A stretch of DNA of 6,451 nt from an uncultured Collinsella sp. (GTDB lineage Bacteria > Actinomycetota > Coriobacteriia > Coriobacteriales > Coriobacteriaceae), in the NCBI GenBank assembly GCA_900549535.1, contig UROR01000112.1, forward strand, positions 1 to 6,451. Direction: 5' to 3'. The notes under the pieces are model-generated. The model ran no database searches. It saw only the letters and a list, made by a program, of their open reading frames with translations, and was not told the origin of the DNA. Positions 5,559-6,451 of this stretch are shown here, one piece after another. Each line of letters opens with the position of its first letter. Positions within the stretch are counted from its first letter, which is position 1. The position numbers were made by a program, and so were the translations under genes.

Positions 5559-6345
5559 GCTCTCGCACGTCAAGAAGACCTTTAACAAGGGCACCGTCAC
5601 CGAGAAGCGCGCGCTCACCGGCGTCGACCTCACCCTGAATGACGGCGACTTTGTAACCGTGATCGGCGGCAATGGCGCCGGCAAGTCCACGCTGCTCAAC
5701 ATGATCGCCGGCGTGTACCCGCTCGATTCGGGCGTTATCGAGCTCGACGGCGCCGACATCTCGCGCCTGAGCGAGTCGCAGCGCGCCAAGTACCTGGGCC
5801 GCGTGTTTCAGGATCCCATGCGCGGTACCGCTGCCGACATGCAGATCGCCGAGAACCTGGCCCTCGCCAAGCGCCGTGGCCAGCGTCGCGGCCTTTCGTG
5901 GGGCGTCACCAAGGCCGAGAAAGATGAGTACGTTGCGCTGCTCAAGCGCCTGGACCTTGGTCTTGACACGCGTCTCAACGCCAAGGTCGGCCTGCTCTCG
6001 GGCGGCCAGCGCCAGACACTCACCCTGCTGATGGCCACGCTCACCAGGCCGCGCCTGCTACTGCTCGACGAGCACACGGCGGCCCTCGACCCCAAGACGG
6101 CCTCTAAGGTGCTCAACCTGACCGAGGAGATCGTCGACGAGAACCGCCTGACCACGCTCATGGTCACGCACAACATGAACGACGCCATCCGTCTGGGTAA
6201 CCGTCTGATCATGATGCACGAGGGCCACGTGATCTACGACGTGGCGGGCGACGAGAAAAAGTCGCTCACCGTGGCCGACCTGCTTCAGAAGTTTGAGGAG
6301 GTCTCGGGCGGCGAGCTCGCCAACGACCGCATGCTACTAAGCTAA
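5551..6345 (+). CDS. ABC transporter ATP-binding protein, TrpZ-like (COG1101)
   Basis: This 264-residue cytoplasmic ATPase powers the importer. Every nucleotide-binding motif is present: Walker A GGNGAGKST (39-47), Q-loop Gln87 in VFQDP, signature LSGGQRQ (149-155), Walker B LLLLDE (169-174) with Glu174 as the catalytic base, D-loop ALD (178-180) and H-loop His207. The length and the LLSGGQRQTLTLLMATL segment fit the ATPases that accompany COG2984/COG4120 partners. ATG 5551 lies inside the last codons of the permease gene (overlap ATGCTTAA), preceded by AAGGGGG at 5535-5541 and GAGG at 5544-5547. Translation of the two is therefore probably coupled. A longer reading from 5470 would overlap the permease by 89 bases and add a non-homologous stretch, so it is rejected. 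No terminator of its own follows before the insertion-sequence end. Confidence 0.95.
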   Translation: MLKLSHVKKTFNKGTVTEKRALTGVDLTLNDGDFVTVIGGNGAGKSTLLNMIAGVYPLDSGVIELDGADISRLSESQRAKYLGRVFQDPMRGTAADMQIAENLALAKRRGQRRGLSWGVTKAEKDEYVALLKRLDLGLDTRLNAKVGLLSGGQRQTLTLLMATLTRPRLLLLDEHTAALDPKTASKVLNLTEEIVDENRLTTLMVTHNMNDAIRLGNRLIMMHEGHVIYDVAGDEKKSLTVADLLQKFEEVSGGELANDRMLLS

Positions 6346-6382
6346 CGACTTAGAAAACCACCACAAAGGGGACAGTGAACTG

Positions 6383-6419
6383 CCTCCCATTTCTTGGACA
6401 TCGGGAAATGGGAGGTTTT
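6383..6419 (+). promoter_or_regulatory. Hairpin sequestering the transposase ribosome binding site
   Basis: CCTCCCATTTC (6383-6393) pairs perfectly with GAAATGGGAGG (6405-6415) around an 11-nt loop. The right arm contains GGGAGG (6410-6415), the ribosome binding site for the ATG at 6422. Transcripts entering from outside would fold and hide this site, a device known in other insertion sequences such as IS10 and IS50. The TTTT after the stem (6416-6419) might also give weak termination of the ABC operon transcript. Confidence 0.55.
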
Positions 6420-6421
6420 CC

Positions 6422-6451
6422 ATGAGTATAGATCTCAGGTCGAAGCACGAC
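6422..6451 (+). CDS. Start of a probable IS transposase gene (orfA), partial
   Basis: Only the first ten codons are present (MSIDLRSKHD), open to the window edge. GGGAGG at 6410-6415 is six bases upstream of the ATG. The basic start, together with the IS-like terminus 46 bases upstream, suggests the small helix-turn-helix OrfA of an IS3-family element, but ten residues cannot prove the family. An alternative is an unrelated cargo gene. Confidence 0.4.
   Translation, partial: MSIDLRSKHD

Larger units (their letters stand above)
6376..6451 (+). mobile_element. Left end of a probable IS3-family insertion sequence (partial)
   Basis: TGAACTGCCTCCCATTTC (from 6376) followed by TTGGAC begins with the TG dinucleotide usual for IS3-family ends. 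It resembles the IS150-type terminus as I remember it (TG, ACTGC, CCCATTT, TTGGAC). A short open reading frame with its own ribosome binding site begins 46 bases in, the usual distance to orfA. The element runs off the window, so the right end, the target duplication and the transposase body cannot be seen. The exact outer boundary is uncertain; GGGGACAG just outside could be part of it or the interrupted flank. Confidence 0.5.

Noticed and set aside
1..6451. CRISPR array, tRNA or rRNA genes
   Set aside because: No regularly spaced repeats of suitable length, and no cloverleaf with a GTTCRA-type T-arm or rRNA-like conserved segment, was seen on either strand by eye.

Overview
The window is high-GC bacterial DNA with AGGAGG-type ribosome binding sites, C/G-biased third codon positions, short intergenic gaps and strong hairpin-plus-U terminators. 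Composition and gene styles suggest a gut Actinomycetota of the class Coriobacteriia, probably Collinsella-like. This is an inference from memory of such genomes, not a search result. All genes lie on the + strand.

Layout: (1) 1-737 holds a single-domain glucose-type PTS IIA protein with a LacI-type palindrome upstream and its own terminator. (2) About 788-2328 holds asnS (asparaginyl-tRNA synthetase) as a monocistronic unit with an extended -10 promoter and a 14-bp-stem terminator. (3) 2325-2504 is a repeat-rich, AT-rich intergenic patch. It leads into 2505-3290, a DNA-binding regulator with an N-terminal winged helix and a degenerate WYL-like domain. (4) About 3360-6345 is an ABC importer of the COG2984/COG4120/COG1101 (TrpXYZ-like) class. 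It consists of a lipoprotein substrate-binding protein, two stem-loops in a 203-nt gap, a membrane permease and an ATPase overlapping the permease by 8 nt. (5) 6376-6451 is the left end of a probable IS3-family insertion sequence, with the first ten codons of its transposase gene and a hairpin that buries that gene's ribosome binding site.

How the parts fit: the PTS IIA and asnS units are independent housekeeping genes. The ABC importer is the only multi-gene system. Its binding protein is preceded by a promoter with a dyad at the predicted transcription start and followed by a hairpin pair that probably lets the binding protein be made in excess over the membrane parts. The WYL-type regulator directly upstream, in the same direction, is the obvious but unproven candidate to control it. 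The transported ligand is unknown: characterised relatives bind aromatic amino acids, but the family is broad. I found no wholly new multi-gene system. The items most worth a second look are the composite repeat after asnS, the control structures of the ABC operon, the twin-arginine-like lipoprotein signal and the IS end abutting the operon.
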